In this document: piece after piece, positions 25,332-35,054 of the stretch
Numbering within the stretch: position 1 is the stretch's first letter
Layout: every line of letters begins with the position of its first letter
NCBI GenBank assembly: GCA_963779735.1
Contig: CAVZZJ010000012.1
Span: forward strand, 72,784 to 136,783
DNA length: 64,000 bases
Reading direction: 5' to 3'
Source: Bog-473 sp963779735
Lineage (GTDB): Bacteria > Actinomycetota > Acidimicrobiia > Acidimicrobiales > RAAP-2
The notes under the pieces: generated by a model
What the model was told of the DNA's origin: nothing
The model's input: only the letters and a program-made list of their open reading frames with translations
Database searches by the model: none
Program-made: the position numbers and the translations under genes

Positions 25332-25919
25332 GACTCTCTCCTTCTGGCTGGCGATACCAGTAGCGCTCACGGTAGTTCTTGGGAAATGGTTTGTTCAAAC
25401 AGTTGCTCCGGCCGGGGCGACGATCCGAACAGGCGCCTCTAGGATCTGGGTTTTGATCCATCTGTTAATCTATTGGATCCGGTCAAGGCAGTCAACGGTG
25501 CGTCTGACGACTCGCATTGAGGCGATCAAAACCGTCACCTCCGACCTTTCCAGTCAGGCAAATCGGGGACGCCTGACGGCGACTCGATCCGACGCACTGG
25601 CAGAACCAGACCGGTGGGCATTGTCTCGTTCTGCTCAGAGAAACTCCTAGCCGGCACCTGCGTTACGTGCAGGTTCCGGTACGCGAGGGAGTACGAGCCA
25701 TCCCTGCCCTGAAGAACCAGGGCAGACGGCGCTGGGAGCATCGCTTGCCTGGCGGCATCGTCGACATGACGGCCCACCCTGGACGACAATGGAGCTGATC
25801 CCCTTTTTCAATGGAGGTCTGCGCGACGGCCTCGCTGGCCAAGAGTCCAGAGCAAGTACCGGGTGCCGACCATCCGTTCTCGTGAGCTGTAGAGCCCCGA
25901 TTCAGGAAGAAGACAGACA
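25332..25919. promoter_or_regulatory. 588-bp divergent control region with palindromes and hairpins
   Basis: No convincing gene lies here. It holds GTTTGTTCAAAC (25389-25400), a pair GATCCA (25455-25460) and TGGATC (25474-25479), and two strong hairpins. The first is CCGG-c-ACCTGC / GCAGGT-t-CCGG (25651-25679); the second is CTGCCCTG-aagaac-CAGGGCAG (25704-25725). The palindromes near 25.39-25.48 kb face the minus-strand operon; the hairpins lie 195-270 bp before the Idh/MocA gene. Roles are inferred from position only. Confidence 0.5.
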
Positions 25920-27020
25920 GTGAACGCGAACATCGGAGCAGTCGTCGTTGGGACGAACTACGGAGTGCTCGCGCATGTTAGGGCTTTGGGCTACGCCGGG
26001 TTCGACGTGCTCGCCCTCGTCGGTCGTGACGCTCAAAAGGCTACAGATCGCGCCAAGAAACTCGGAGTTCCCCACGGACTCGGGAACCTTGACGACGCGC
26101 TCAAGTTGCCCGGAGTGAACGTGGTGAGCATAACGACCCCGCCTCATACGCACGCCGAGGTCACCTCGGCTGCCATCGCCGCCGGTAAGCACGTGCTGTG
26201 CGAGAAGCCATTTGCGCTCAATCTGGCACAGGCAAGGGAGCTGCTGTCGGCCGCCGAACGCGCCGGGGTGGTGCACTTTATGGGCAACGAGTACCGCTTT
26301 GGAACTGTGCAGGAATCGCTGCGCCGCGTCGTAGCTTCAGGCGCGATAGGTGACCCGAGGAAAGTGATCATCATCCGCCACCGCCCATCGCTGACCGACC
26401 CAGCGATCGAGCTCCCGCCGTGGTGGGAATCCGCCGCCGATGGTGGCGGCTGGCTCGGCGCGCTCGGCTCTCACATCATCGACCAGGTCCGGTCCACTGT
26501 CGGGGAGTTCGAGGCAGTCAGCGCGATACTCGAAACGATCGCGCCGCGTCGAGCGATGACCGCCGATGACACCTACACCGTGCAGTTCCGGCTCGTCGGC
26601 GGCTGCACGGGCATTCTCCATAGTTCGTGTGCAATTCCTGGCCCGAGCATCGCGACAACGAAGATCAGCGGGACACGCGGTGTCGCCTGGCTGGAAGGCG
26701 ATTCTGTCATGATCGATGTGGGGCAGGGACCACGAGAAGTTCCCGATCCGGAGGATATGGCACGGGTCCCACCTGATCCGCCACCAGTTGAGCTCTGGCC
26801 ACCGTACGCGAAGGGTACCGGGTGGCATATTTCGGGAGTGGATGTGGCGCTATTCACGCGTCTTTATGAGCGCATGCGAGCACAGATATTGGGTGCGCCC
26901 TCAGGCCAGGATCCACCTGCGCCGACCTTTGCCGACGGCGCCGCATGCCAATCGGTGCTTGACGCTGCTCGAGAGTCCGCCAGGAGGGGTGGTTACTGGG
27001 TGGAGGTGGAGCCAGTCTGA
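25920..27020 (+). CDS. Gfo/Idh/MocA-family oxidoreductase
   Basis: 366 residues from GTG 25920 after GGAAGAAG. The Rossmann part begins IGAVVVGTNYGVLAHVRALG, which is a GTNYG rather than a classic GxGxxG, then SITTPPHTHAEVTSAAIAAG and CEKPFALNLAQARELL. The C-terminal domain has WLGALGSHIIDQVRSTVG. It is a paralogue of the 17510 gene and divergent from the amidohydrolase operon, so it may act in the same route on a hydroxyl group. Substrate unknown. Confidence 0.88.
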   Translation: MNANIGAVVVGTNYGVLAHVRALGYAGFDVLALVGRDAQKATDRAKKLGVPHGLGNLDDALKLPGVNVVSITTPPHTHAEVTSAAIAAGKHVLCEKPFALNLAQARELLSAAERAGVVHFMGNEYRFGTVQESLRRVVASGAIGDPRKVIIIRHRPSLTDPAIELPPWWESAADGGGWLGALGSHIIDQVRSTVGEFEAVSAILETIAPRRAMTADDTYTVQFRLVGGCTGILHSSCAIPGPSIATTKISGTRGVAWLEGDSVMIDVGQGPREVPDPEDMARVPPDPPPVELWPPYAKGTGWHISGVDVALFTRLYERMRAQILGAPSGQDPPAPTFADGAACQSVLDAARESARRGGYWVEVEPV

Positions 27021-27205
27021 TCCGGGGAAGGCGAGGGCCGCGGCAGCGAGCCTCCCGAGCGGGATGATCAAAGTCGCTTCGCCATTACAACGAGACGCGG
27101 TCCCGCTGCTGACTCGGGCTCGCACAACCAACCCCTACCCGGTCGCTTCGAACACCGGCAAGACGGCCCGTCACCAGCTGCCGCCGATTACGTGCCGCGG
27201 GGGGC

Positions 27206-28180
27206 TCAGCGGGTGGGGTCGAGGACTACCTTTCCTGTGATTTTCCGGTCGAGGATCGCGTTCAGAGCATCGATCGTCTCGCCGAGCGGGTAGACGGCTC
27301 CAACCACGGGCTTCAGCCCCTCGGCAATCATTTGCTCAAGGCGGCGCTCACCGGCCTCGTACTCTGCTGGACGGTTCTCCGGGAAGGTCCGCATCTCGAA
27401 ACCCTTGATCACGACGCCCTTGAGCAGCACCAGGTTAAGAGGGATCTTCGGAATATCGCCGGACGCGAACCCGATGACCACGAACCGGCCGCCCCAAGCG
27501 GTGGATCGCAGGGCCTGCTCCGACACGTCGCCGCCCACGGGATCGAGAACGACGTTCGCGCCTCCACCGCTGATCTCCTTGATCCGGCTCTTCACATCCT
27601 CGGTGTCGAAGTCGATCGTCGCCACGGCGCCGAGCTCCCGACAGATCTCCAGGCGGTCATCACCCCGGTCGACGGCAATCACCTTCCCGCCGAGCCGGGT
27701 AGCGATGTCCACGGCCGCGGTACCCACGCCGCCCGACGCCCCGAGCACGACCACCCAGTCACCGGGATGAAACTCACCCTGGGTCACGAGCGCATGGAAC
27801 GCCGTCTTGAACGTGACGGAGAACGCCGCCGCCTCCGGACCACTCAGGCCCACCGGGACCGACCGCAACGACGTGGCCGGGACCGCTATCTGCTCGGCGT
27901 AGGCACCAACCATCGCCGAGCCCATCACGTGGTCCCCCACCCCGACGCCCTCGACGTCGGGCGCCACCTTGATGACCCTTCCCACGAACTCGCTCCCCGG
28001 CGTAAAGGGGACAGGTACGGTGATCTGGTACTTGTTCTGGATGAACAGCGTATCGGGGAAGTTGACCGACGCTCCCTCAATCCCGACGACGACCTCCCCG
28101 GCTCCCGGATCTGGATCCGCGAGCTCCCGGAGCACCAGGTCCGACGGCGGTCCGTACTTCTCACATCGAATCGCACGCAC
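27206..28180 (-). CDS. NADPH:quinone oxidoreductase (zinc-independent MDR family)
   Basis: 324 residues from GTG 28180. It begins with an MDR N-terminal domain (GEVVVGIEGASVNFPDTLFI, PGSEFVGRVIKVAPDVEGV). The nucleotide motif is WVVVLGASGGVGTAAVDIA (about 143-161), with Ala-Ser-Gly-Gly-Val-Gly typical of NADPH-binding quinone or enoyl reductases. NVVLDPVGGDVSEQALRS and GKVVLDP close the fold. Structural-zinc cysteines are absent. It would reduce quinones or enones, possibly in the nearby degradation route. It is convergent with the Idh/MocA gene. Confidence 0.92.
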   Translation of the reverse strand: MRAIRCEKYGPPSDLVLRELADPDPGAGEVVVGIEGASVNFPDTLFIQNKYQITVPVPFTPGSEFVGRVIKVAPDVEGVGVGDHVMGSAMVGAYAEQIAVPATSLRSVPVGLSGPEAAAFSVTFKTAFHALVTQGEFHPGDWVVVLGASGGVGTAAVDIATRLGGKVIAVDRGDDRLEICRELGAVATIDFDTEDVKSRIKEISGGGANVVLDPVGGDVSEQALRSTAWGGRFVVIGFASGDIPKIPLNLVLLKGVVIKGFEMRTFPENRPAEYEAGERRLEQMIAEGLKPVVGAVYPLGETIDALNAILDRKITGKVVLDPTR

Positions 28181-28454
28181 CCTTCAGTCCTCTCTCTCAA
28201 TTATCCGCGGGCTGCTCGGCCAGCTTGGCATCGGCGGGCATCCGCGAAGGCTAGTCGTTCCTCGTCGGGCTCCTCCGGCGCAACTGACAACAGCAATGCC
28301 GGCCATCGTGGAATGGGCAGACCTCCCAGCCGATGCCCTGATCTTGATGCGTTCGCTTGGCGATGACCGCTGGCAACCAAGCCTGAGCGGTTGGGTGCAG
28401 TGGCATACAGCGTCACAGAGCCGTCCGTGGATCTGATGTCGAACCGAACGTAAT

Positions 28455-28898
28455 ATGATCTCGGGGATGGCTTCCCGAGACGACAACCTCGCGGCAATAC
28501 AGCGCTATTTCGCGGGCGTCACCGCCGCCAACGCCGATCAGATGCTCGAGCCGTGGACCGACGATCTCGTGTACGAGGAGCGCTTTTCCGATCCACCCCG
28601 ACGGATAGAGGGAAAGGAGGCAACACGCGCCTATTTCTCGAAGGCCGGCGCGGTCTTTCGTATGACTCTCGAGCTCACGGCAGTGCACGAGTGCCTCGAC
28701 CCTGACAAGCTCGTCCTCGAGTACACGAGCCAGGGGCATGTCGTCACGACTGGTAAGCCCTACGAGAACAGCTACATCGGGGTGTACCGCTTCCGCGACG
28801 GGCGGATCTGGCAGGTGAGAGAGTTCCACAACCCACTGATAACCGAGCGTGCCCGCCCTCCGGGGGTTGTGATTGAGCAGACCGAGCTGCCCGACTGA
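28455..28898 (+). CDS. SnoaL-like/NTF2-like protein
   Basis: 147 residues from ATG 28455 (ATG 28467 also possible). NLAAIQRYFAGVTAANADQM, then LEPWTDDLVYEERFSDPPRR, KEATRAYFSKAGAVF and a final GVYRFRDGRIWQVREFHNPL are the standard SnoaL cone pattern. The family includes cyclases, isomerases and dehydratases; several members occur in this window. A 274-bp gap lies upstream with no clear gene. No reaction can be assigned. Confidence 0.82.
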   Translation: MISGMASRDDNLAAIQRYFAGVTAANADQMLEPWTDDLVYEERFSDPPRRIEGKEATRAYFSKAGAVFRMTLELTAVHECLDPDKLVLEYTSQGHVVTTGKPYENSYIGVYRFRDGRIWQVREFHNPLITERARPPGVVIEQTELPD

Positions 28899-29062
28899 GC
28901 ACGGTCGGCCTTGACCGCGTCGTTCATCGGCGGGATCCACACAACCCGGCCGTGCCCGCGTCGGGGTGATCGGCTTATGGTCACTCGTCGAGCGTGCCCA
29001 GTTGACTCAGGCAGGAGCGTCCTCGACCCTCCGAAAGTGCGGCATCTCCTAGGGTGGACCCC

Positions 29063-30535
29063 ATGCGAACGATCGCTGAACAGCAGGATCGGGTCAGCCA
29101 GAAGGTAGCGGTCGGCGTCGTCTATGTGGCGGTCATGTTCATCAGCATCATGGACATCACCATCGTCAACACCGCGTTACCGACGATCGGTCGTGACTTT
29201 TCGGTGAGCCCCACATCGGTCGACAGCATCTCCATCGCGTACTTGGTCAGCTTGTCCATCTTCATTCCGGCATCGGGATGGCTCGGAGACCGCTTCGGGG
29301 GCAAGCGGGTGCTGCTGAGCGCGATCGTCATCTTTACCGGTGCCTCGGCGCTCTGCGGTCTGGCGACAAGTCTGAGCCAGCTGGTCGGCTTCAGATTCCT
29401 CCAAGGTGCCGGCGGCGGGATGCTCGCCCCCGTCGGCATGGCGATGCTATTCCGCGCCTTTCCCCCCGAAGAGCGCGTGCGGGCCGCGTCGGTCCTGACT
29501 ATCCCGACCATCGTCGCTCCCGCACTTGGCCCGGTCCTCGGTGGAATCCTGGTCACCGAGCTCTCATGGCGCTGGGTGTTCTTCGTCAACCTCCCGATCG
29601 GAATCGCTGCTGTCGTCTTCGGAGTCCTGTTCCTCAAGCACAGTGCCGAAGGTGAGCCCGGACGTTTCGACGTGGCCGGGTTCCTTCTGGCCGGTCTGGG
29701 CCTGGGGTCGCTGATGTTCGGCATCTCGGAAGGACCCATCGACGGGTGGCACTCGGCCACCGTGCTGACGACCATTGCCGTCGGGGTTGTCCTCTTGGCG
29801 ACCATGATCGTCGTCGAGCTGCGTATCCCCTCACCGATCATTGCGCTCAGGCTGCTCGGGAACCGGCTGTACCGCTCCGCCAACGGGATCATCGTCATGG
29901 TGATGCTCGGCTTCCTCGGCACGCAGTTCGTGACCATCTTGTACCTCCAAGACGGACGGGGCTTGAGCGCCCTCGCCTCGGGGCTGAGCTCGTTCCCGTC
30001 GGCGCTCGGTGTCATGTTGGGCGCACAACTCTCCAGTCGCCTGCTCTACCGGCGTCTCGGTCCCCGGCGCAACATCACTCTGGGTCTCGTATGGATGGCG
30101 TTCGCCATCGGCCTCATGGCCACGATGAACGGCACGACGAGTCTGTGGTTGACCCGGCTTCTCCTCTTTGTCATGGGCATCGGGGTGGGACAGGTCATCA
30201 TCGGTGGCCAAGCCATTTCCTTCGCCACCATCTCACCGGCCGACACAGGCCGTGCCTCGACGCTCTACAACGCCCTGCGCCAACTCGCCGGCGCGGTGGG
30301 CATCGCCCTCTTCACGACGGTCTTGGTGCTGATTGGACCGGTCCACCAGGTGGCAGGCCACGAAGTGACCAACTTTGCTGCCTACCAGGTCACCTTCCTC
30401 GTGGGTGCGGCAATGTGCCTGGGAGGGGTTCCCTGGTCGCTCGCCATTCGTGACGCCGATGCGGCTCGCACCATGGCAGCCCCGAGGAACCGCCCGTCGA
30501 CTGCCCCCGAGCCTGAGACCGTGGATACGGCCTGA
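29063..30535 (+). CDS. MFS drug/proton antiporter, DHA2 (EmrB/QacA) type
   Basis: 490 residues from ATG 29063; a GTG lies 9 bp earlier. The protein is strongly hydrophobic with about 14 predicted helices. Family motifs are DITIVNTALPTIGRDF in helix 1, GWLGDRFGGKRVLL (motif A, about 73-86) and PALGPVLGGILV (motif C, about 153-164). It would export drugs or hydrophobic metabolites using the proton gradient across the inner membrane. No TetR or MarR regulator is adjacent. Confidence 0.92.
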   Translation: MRTIAEQQDRVSQKVAVGVVYVAVMFISIMDITIVNTALPTIGRDFSVSPTSVDSISIAYLVSLSIFIPASGWLGDRFGGKRVLLSAIVIFTGASALCGLATSLSQLVGFRFLQGAGGGMLAPVGMAMLFRAFPPEERVRAASVLTIPTIVAPALGPVLGGILVTELSWRWVFFVNLPIGIAAVVFGVLFLKHSAEGEPGRFDVAGFLLAGLGLGSLMFGISEGPIDGWHSATVLTTIAVGVVLLATMIVVELRIPSPIIALRLLGNRLYRSANGIIVMVMLGFLGTQFVTILYLQDGRGLSALASGLSSFPSALGVMLGAQLSSRLLYRRLGPRRNITLGLVWMAFAIGLMATMNGTTSLWLTRLLLFVMGIGVGQVIIGGQAISFATISPADTGRASTLYNALRQLAGAVGIALFTTVLVLIGPVHQVAGHEVTNFAAYQVTFLVGAAMCLGGVPWSLAIRDADAARTMAAPRNRPSTAPEPETVDTA

Positions 30536-30664
30536 AACGAAACAGATCGTCTGTGGCCAAAAGGGAATGGCTGGCATGTGCGTCCGGCCTCCTCACGATA
30601 GTCTGCTCTTGACTACGGTGGAAGCCGTGCCAGGAGGCCAGCGGACCAACACGCGGGTTCTTTA

Positions 30665-31312
30665 GTGCCGATTCAGGCGATTCCACTAGCTCTCATCGCA
30701 AGCCTGTACCCTTTCGGCCTGGCGGCGCTGTTCTTGCTTTTCCAGGCTTCACGGCCCAAAGCCCGCGCTGGGGTGTTCCTGATCGGCGCCGCCATCTGCA
30801 CCCTGACGGTCGGTTTCTTGTTTGTCTTCGTCCTTCGAGGCTCGGGAGTGAACCAGAGCAGCGAGCAGACGCCACGCTACGGACTCGAGTTGGGGATAGG
30901 GATAGCGTTTCTGATCGGTGCGTGGCTCCTTGCCCGCCATGTACCCAAACCCAAAACGGACAATGAGCCGTCACGAGTGGCGAAGGCCGCCGGCGCGGGG
31001 CTCATCGCCGTATTCGTGGTGGGTATCGCCATGTACACTCCCTCGCCCACTTATCTGGCCGCCCTCGAGGTCGTCGGCAGCGCCAAACTGAGCACCGCTG
31101 CGGCGGCCGCCTGGGTGGTCTTCGTCGTCTTCCTGCTGCTTCTGACTATTGAGATACCCATCCTGCTCTTCTGGCTGGCGCCGGGATGGACAGTTCCGAA
31201 ACTCTCAGCCCTCAACCTGTGGCTCAGCCGAAACGGTCGGAATTTCTTCGCGATCGTCTTGGCTGTACTTGGAGTCTGGGAGGCTGTAAGAGGACTGGTC
31301 GGACTGTTGTAG
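30665..31312 (+). CDS. GAP-family (Sap-like) membrane protein, copy 1
   Basis: 215 residues from GTG 30665. About six hydrophobic segments are visible, starting PIQAIPLALIASLYPFGLAA, with FLIGAAICTLTVGFLFVFV and AMYTPSPTYLAALEVVGS. The family (SfLAP/GAP) includes proteins linked to sulfolipid and glycolipid transport in mycobacteria. It is closely similar along its length to the minus-strand gene at 34269, and a more distant relative follows at 35055. The two similar copies flank the DUF2252 and EamA genes in inverted orientation. Confidence 0.85.
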   Translation: MPIQAIPLALIASLYPFGLAALFLLFQASRPKARAGVFLIGAAICTLTVGFLFVFVLRGSGVNQSSEQTPRYGLELGIGIAFLIGAWLLARHVPKPKTDNEPSRVAKAAGAGLIAVFVVGIAMYTPSPTYLAALEVVGSAKLSTAAAAAWVVFVVFLLLLTIEIPILLFWLAPGWTVPKLSALNLWLSRNGRNFFAIVLAVLGVWEAVRGLVGLL

Positions 31313-31782
31313 CGCCACGCGACCTCTTTGCCAACCCTGGCGAGCTTGAGCTACGCCAAACGCTCCCCAGGTTGGTCCGCACGAATAATCCCTGATCAGG
31401 GGGTTAGGAGGTCACGTTTCCTACCATGCTCGCCCTATCGGTCGTCATGAAGAACTGGCCCGACGACAAGGTGGCCAGGACCAACCCGGCCGCGCCAGCC
31501 GGCGCTCGGCGCTCGGCGCTCGGCGGCGTCTCCCACGCAGATCCCCTATCCATCCGGACCGCTGGCGAGGCGAGCGGCGTCCGAACGAACGAACCAAACG
31601 AACCAACGAACGAACACGATCGCACAGAATCGTCGACCGCCAGGGCAAGCCGTCCCGGCGCTGCTCCCGTGTCAGAGGCGTCGACGTAGCGGCTCCCTCC
31701 GTACTCCCGCTGTACGAAACTCCACACGCGGACCATGATGGGGAGATAGCAGCACGGGCAGACGAGGGAGACTGAGGGAACC
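31313..31782. other. 470-bp intergenic region
   Basis: No gene is convincing. It contains the palindrome CCCTGATCAGGG (31390-31401), a possible terminator or operator. A GCGCTCG-type triple repeat (about 31503-31523) and AACGAACGAACC-like runs (about 31583-31615) lie before the DUF2252 start. Confidence 0.5.
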
Positions 31783-33234
31783 ATGGCAATACAGACCGAA
31801 GAAGTTAGCCAACCGACGCAGGCCGTCACTCACCTTTCGGTCGAGGAACGGGCGAAGCTGGGCAAGGATGCCCGGGCCCGGGTGCCGCGCTCCTCCCATG
31901 CCGAGTTCAGCCCTGCGGCAGACCGCCCGGACCCGGTCAGCCTGCTCGAGCGTCAGGCCACCACCCGTGTGCCCGAGCTGGTCCCCATCCGCTACGGGCG
32001 CATGCTGGTCTCTCCGTTCACGTTCTACCGGGGTGCGGCGCTCATCATGGCCTCGGACCTGGCCACCACTCCCCGGTCCGGTCTCAAGACCCAGGTCTGC
32101 GGGGATGCCCACCTGTCCAACTTCGGCCTGTTCGCCTCGCCCGAGCGGGCCCTGATGTTCGACGTCAACGACTTCGACGAGACCCTTCCGGGCCCGTGGG
32201 AGTGGGACCTGAAGCGTCTGGCCGCCAGCGTGGTCATCGCCGCCCGCGACCGGGAGTTCACCGAGAAGGAGGGGCGCACCGCAGCCCTGGAAGTCGGGAC
32301 CGCCTACCGGACCGAGATGAACCGGCTGGCCGCCATGTCGACCATGGACGTCTGGTACTCCCGGATCGACGTGGCGGCGCTGCTGGCCGACCTTCAGGCC
32401 ACGGCGGGTACCGGCTCCAAGGCCGACAAGCACATGGCCCAAACCGCTGCCAAGGTCGTCTCCAAGGCGCGCACACGGGACAGCCTCCAGGCGCTGGACA
32501 AGCTCACCCAGGTGGTCGACGGCGAGCGCCGCATCGTCAGCGACCCGCCCCTGATCGTCCCCGTTGAGGAGGTCTTTCCTCACGAGGTGAGCGACAACAT
32601 CATGAATTCGCTCCACCAACTCGTGCGCAAGTACCGCAAGAGCCTCCAGACCGACCGCCGTCACCTGCTCGAGGGGTTCCAGCTGCTCCAGATCGCCCGC
32701 AAGGTCGTGGGTGTGGGCAGCGTCGGCACCCGCGCCTGGATCCTCCTGATGCAGGGCCGGGACAACAACGACGTCCTCTTTCTCCAGGCCAAGGAGGCCG
32801 AGGCCTCGGTGCTGGAGGAGTTCGTGGGCAAGAGCGGCTACGCCACCCACGGCGCCCGGGTGGTGGCGGGCCAGCACCTCATGCAGTCGGCCAGCGACAT
32901 CTTCCTCGGGTACGAACAGGTGCTGGGCCCCGACGGCGTCACCCGGGACTACTACGTGCGGCAGTTGCGTGACTGGAAGGGATCCTTCGAGGTCGAAGGG
33001 TCGATCCCGGCCGGCCTGGCGAAGTACGTCGGGGTCTGCGCCCAGGCCCTGGCCCGGGCCCATGCCCGCTCCGGCGACCGGATAGCCATCGCCAGCTACC
33101 TGGGCAGCTCGACCACCTTCGACCGGGCCATCGCCACCTTCGCCGAGACGTACGCCGACCAGAACGAGCGGGACTTCGAGGCCCTCAAGGCCGCGGCGGC
33201 GAGCGGGCGGGTCACCGTCGAGTCGGGCCTGTAG
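31783..33234 (+). CDS. DUF2252-family protein
   Basis: 483 residues. Conserved DUF2252 blocks are easy to see: ELVPIRYGRMLVSPFTFYRG (about 65-84), VCGDAHLSNFGLFASPERAL (about 106-125), DVNDFDETLPGPWEWDLKRL (about 127-146) and DYYVRQLRDWKGSFEVE near residue 390. The domain resembles kinase-like phosphotransferases, with GDAHLSNFG like their catalytic loop, but no substrate is established. No transmembrane segment. It is convergent with the EamA gene, with GC-rich hairpins in the 64-bp gap. Confidence 0.92.
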   Translation: MAIQTEEVSQPTQAVTHLSVEERAKLGKDARARVPRSSHAEFSPAADRPDPVSLLERQATTRVPELVPIRYGRMLVSPFTFYRGAALIMASDLATTPRSGLKTQVCGDAHLSNFGLFASPERALMFDVNDFDETLPGPWEWDLKRLAASVVIAARDREFTEKEGRTAALEVGTAYRTEMNRLAAMSTMDVWYSRIDVAALLADLQATAGTGSKADKHMAQTAAKVVSKARTRDSLQALDKLTQVVDGERRIVSDPPLIVPVEEVFPHEVSDNIMNSLHQLVRKYRKSLQTDRRHLLEGFQLLQIARKVVGVGSVGTRAWILLMQGRDNNDVLFLQAKEAEASVLEEFVGKSGYATHGARVVAGQHLMQSASDIFLGYEQVLGPDGVTRDYYVRQLRDWKGSFEVEGSIPAGLAKYVGVCAQALARAHARSGDRIAIASYLGSSTTFDRAIATFAETYADQNERDFEALKAAAASGRVTVESGL

Positions 33235-33298
33235 GGAGGTCGCGCCGACCCCTCCCGGCGCCGGCAGGCCTGTCACCGCCCGTCGGCCCCCGTCGGGG

Positions 33299-34165
33299 TC
33301 AGGTGTCCGCCCCCGACGGGGCCAGGTCGGCCGGGGCGGTCCTCGACAGCATCGTGACACCCCCGGCCATTATTACGAAAGCCACGGCGGCCACGGCGAT
33401 CTTCGCCGGGCTGTCCGTGAAGTGCTCGTCGAAGAGCCAGACGCTGAGAACGATGCTGGCGAACGGGTCGACCACCACGAGCAGTGGCTGGGACACGCTC
33501 AGTGGACCCACGTGGAGAGCGGACTGTTGGAGCAGCGTGCCTACGACGGCCGCCACGGCGAGAGCGTAGAGGGGCCAATGGGTGAACATTCCGAAGAAAC
33601 CGAACGCGGCCAGCGTGTCGACGGTCGATTTGATGAAGGTGGCCATCACGGCCCAGGACAGTGCCGCCGCGATCGCAAAGAGGGCCGCACGGCGCACCGG
33701 CGACCCACGCATGGCCAACAGGGCCGACACCGCGATGGCGCCGCCGAACGTGGCCAGCGCGGAGAGCCACTCGGCGGGATCGGGATTGGGATGCCCTCCC
33801 TGGGGCTCGGCCACCGTCAGGAACGCAGCGAGAGCCACGCACACGACGAGCGCGGAGGTCCAGGCGCCTCCCGCCACGTCCTGGTGGAGCCACATTCGCC
33901 GCAGGATGAGCGCGAACACCAGCTCGGTCACGAGGAGGGGCTGGACCACGGAAAGCTGACCGTTGTGCAGGGCGAGGGCCTGGAACGCGAATGCGCCCAC
34001 TGCGGCGATCCACCCGAGCAGCCACAGTGGCTGGTGCAGCAGGTAGCGCACGAGCTTCCAGAGCTTGGCGCGCTTCGGAGCATCGATGCTGGCCGAGTGC
34101 TGCGTCATCAGGTTGACCGCATTCGAAAAAGCGGCCAGCAGCGCAAAGACGACGGTGGTGGTCAA
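33299..34165 (-). CDS. DMT-superfamily (EamA-like) transporter
   Basis: 288 residues with nine to ten hydrophobic segments, beginning TTVVFALLAAFSNAVNLMTQ. Two half-repeats are visible: ALHNGQLSVVQPLLVTELVF and ALHVGPLSVSQPLLVVVDPF show the same NGQLSVVQPL-type motif about 140 residues apart, typical of DMT exporters. It would move small metabolites across the inner membrane. It is convergent with DUF2252 and on the same strand as GAP copy 2, about 100 bp away. Confidence 0.85.
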   Translation of the reverse strand: MTTTVVFALLAAFSNAVNLMTQHSASIDAPKRAKLWKLVRYLLHQPLWLLGWIAAVGAFAFQALALHNGQLSVVQPLLVTELVFALILRRMWLHQDVAGGAWTSALVVCVALAAFLTVAEPQGGHPNPDPAEWLSALATFGGAIAVSALLAMRGSPVRRAALFAIAAALSWAVMATFIKSTVDTLAAFGFFGMFTHWPLYALAVAAVVGTLLQQSALHVGPLSVSQPLLVVVDPFASIVLSVWLFDEHFTDSPAKIAVAAVAFVIMAGGVTMLSRTAPADLAPSGADT

Positions 34166-34268
34166 GGGGCTACTTCTGGGTGCAACCGCTCGAAGATGTC
34201 CGTCTGTCCCATCGGCTGGACTCTACGCACTGCCCGCACCGGGGGGCCTCGTGTAGCCGAACCGAGCA

Positions 34269-34919
34269 CTACAGGAGGCCGACGAGCCCTCTGGTCAACT
34301 CCCAAACACCAAGAACGGCCAGGACGATGGCAAAGAAGTTGCGGCCGTTGCGCGAGAGCCAGGCGTTGAGCGCGGAGAGCCGGGGAACCGTCCACGTCGG
34401 GGCCAACCAGTAGAGCAGGATGGGAACCTCAATGGTTATGAGCAGGAGCAAGACGACGATGACGATCCAGACCGATGTCGCAGCATCGCTCAGCTTGGAG
34501 CTGTCGACGACCTCCAGAGCGGCCAGGTACGTAGGGGACGGGGTGTACATGGCGATACCCGCCACGAACACGGCGAGGATTCCAGAGCCGCTGACGGCCT
34601 TGGTCACCCGAGAGGGTCCGGCGTCGGCCTTGGGCTTGGGGGTATGGCGGGCGAGCACCCAGGCACCGGCCAGGAATGCCACGCCGATCGCCACCTCAAT
34701 CCAGTAGCGTGGCGTCTGTCCGCTGCTCTGGTTGACCCCGGCGTCCCGGAGGACGAAGACGAACAAGAAGCCGACGGTGAGGGTGCACACCGCGGCCCCG
34801 GCCAGGAAAACCACGGAGCGAGCCAGGGGACGCGTCGACTCAAAGAGCAAGAACAGCACCGCCAAGCCAAACGGGTAGAGGCTGGCGATGAGCGCCAGCG
34901 GAATCGCCTGTATCGGCAC
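34269..34919 (-). CDS. GAP-family (Sap-like) membrane protein, copy 2
   Basis: 216 residues from GTG 34919. It is almost the same protein as the 30665 gene: both start PIQAIPLALIASLYPFGLA, share AMYTPSPTYLAALEVV and end with NGRNFFAIVLAVLGVWE. Differences are spread along the length, so the duplication is not very recent. It is divergent from a third GAP-family gene at 35055. Function as for copy 1, probably envelope lipid transport, unproven. Confidence 0.85.
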   Translation of the reverse strand: MPIQAIPLALIASLYPFGLAVLFLLFESTRPLARSVVFLAGAAVCTLTVGFLFVFVLRDAGVNQSSGQTPRYWIEVAIGVAFLAGAWVLARHTPKPKADAGPSRVTKAVSGSGILAVFVAGIAMYTPSPTYLAALEVVDSSKLSDAATSVWIVIVVLLLLITIEVPILLYWLAPTWTVPRLSALNAWLSRNGRNFFAIVLAVLGVWELTRGLVGLL

Positions 34920-35054
34920 TAGAGGCTCGAAGTCACTGCCCGAACGGCCTGCCGCATGGACGACACCGTATCCAACGACGACGCATCCTCACGGGATTCC
35001 CGGGCGAACGCGTCCGGTTTAGGGTGGTCGAGAGCGATGCAACGGGAGAGCACC

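Noticed and set aside
25389..25404. A KstR-type operator (AACnnGTT) near the degradation operon
   Set aside because: Only AACAGTT with wrong spacing is present, so steroid-regulator control is not supported.
28301..28438. A short plus-strand frame ending WVQWHTASQSRPWI
   Set aside because: Protein-like for about 46 codons but no start with ribosome site and no extension; left as intergenic.
31672..33360. A 562-residue minus-strand frame opposite DUF2252
   Set aside because: DUF2252 motifs on the plus strand are clear; the minus frame is rich in Gly/Val/His with no family likeness.
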